From assembly GCF_024713975.1 (NCBI RefSeq), contig NC_091105.1:17988439-18052438 (forward strand): a stretch of 64,000 nt of DNA. Direction: 5' to 3'. Below, piece after piece: positions 63,757 through 64,000 of this stretch. The position numbers and the translations under genes were made by a program. The notes beneath the pieces were generated by a model, which saw nothing but the letters and a program-made list of their open reading frames with translations, did not search any database and was not told where the DNA came from. Each line of letters begins with the position of its first letter. Position 1 is the first letter of the stretch. Source of the DNA: Paralichthys olivaceus (taxonomy: Eukaryota; Chordata; Actinopteri; Pleuronectiformes; Paralichthyidae).

Positions 63757-64000
63757 ATCTCAGATCAACTAAAATATGACAATATAATGGCCAATACGAA
63801 CAGAGGGAATAATTACAGCTACTAAAAACCTTTTTATTGTATATATATATATATGTATGAAGTCCAGGCTCCATAGGCTTTCTGTGAAATGTGGTATTAT
63901 TCAATCCATTGTTGTGTGGGGATTTACAAAGAGAACCAAACTACATACCCTCCTCAACCACTGTCTGGCCCACAACCACCAACTCAATGAGCTGTTTACT

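Larger units (their letters stand above)
60897..64000. other. Region downstream of nod1 without a supported gene
   Basis: Contains the nod1 3' UTR at its start; the first canonical AATAAA signals are only at 62315-62320 and 62473-62478, so the true poly(A) site is uncertain. Otherwise it holds the element at 61,064, a 17-bp hairpin at 63,719-63,756 and a short TA tract near 63,841. Small open frames show no splice-consistent chain or recognised family. Confidence 0.45.

Overview
This is vertebrate nuclear DNA, almost certainly from a ray-finned (teleost) fish. The genes are split into many exons by GT-AG introns that are mostly short (about 80 bp to 3 kb). CA/GT microsatellites are abundant, several interspersed repeats resemble those common in teleost genomes, and the encoded proteins are clearly orthologous to, but not identical with, their mammalian counterparts. 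There is no sign of operons, CRISPR arrays or prokaryotic genes. All exon boundaries were built by eye from splice signals, reading-frame continuity and remembered protein families. No alignment or RNA evidence was available.

Layout, left to right. Positions 1-1,050 hold the 5' end of a minus-strand gene that leaves the window. Its first coding exon has a signal peptide and resembles the start of carnosinase (CNDP1, M20 dipeptidase). A second, unidentified minus-strand gene candidate has three phase-0 exons between 2,011 and 2,766. A GC-rich promoter around 4,250-4,540 leads into taf2 (plus strand, 4,544-23,897; 27 coding exons, 1,211 aa), the TFIID subunit with an inactive aminopeptidase fold. 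About 2.6 kb downstream starts enpp2 (plus strand, 26,477-51,182; 25 coding exons, 848 aa), which encodes autotaxin, the secreted lysophospholipase D that makes lysophosphatidic acid. All seven metal-binding and nucleophilic residues are present. Next comes nod1 (plus strand, 54,112-60,896; 11 coding exons, 939 aa), the CARD-NACHT-LRR cytosolic sensor of bacterial peptidoglycan. Positions 60,900-64,000 show no gene I can support.

The reconstructed coding lengths of the three main genes (3,636, 2,547 and 2,820 nt) are each divisible by three and close to the human protein lengths, which supports the exon models. The genes do not form a pathway. They are a transcription factor subunit, an extracellular lipid enzyme and an innate immune receptor that happen to be adjacent. 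The order taf2 then enpp2 on one strand matches my memory of human 8q24, whereas CNDP1 and NOD1 lie on other human chromosomes.

Most notable observations: taf2 intron 1 can be spliced in frame only as an AT-AC intron with U2-like ends; taf2 intron 12 has textbook U12 (minor spliceosome) signals; enpp2 intron 24 contains a perfect 28-bp hairpin; and the introns carry several families of small inverted-repeat elements and decayed LINE pieces. I did not find a clearly new biological system. The AT-AC intron and the unidentified minus-strand gene are the best candidates for follow-up.
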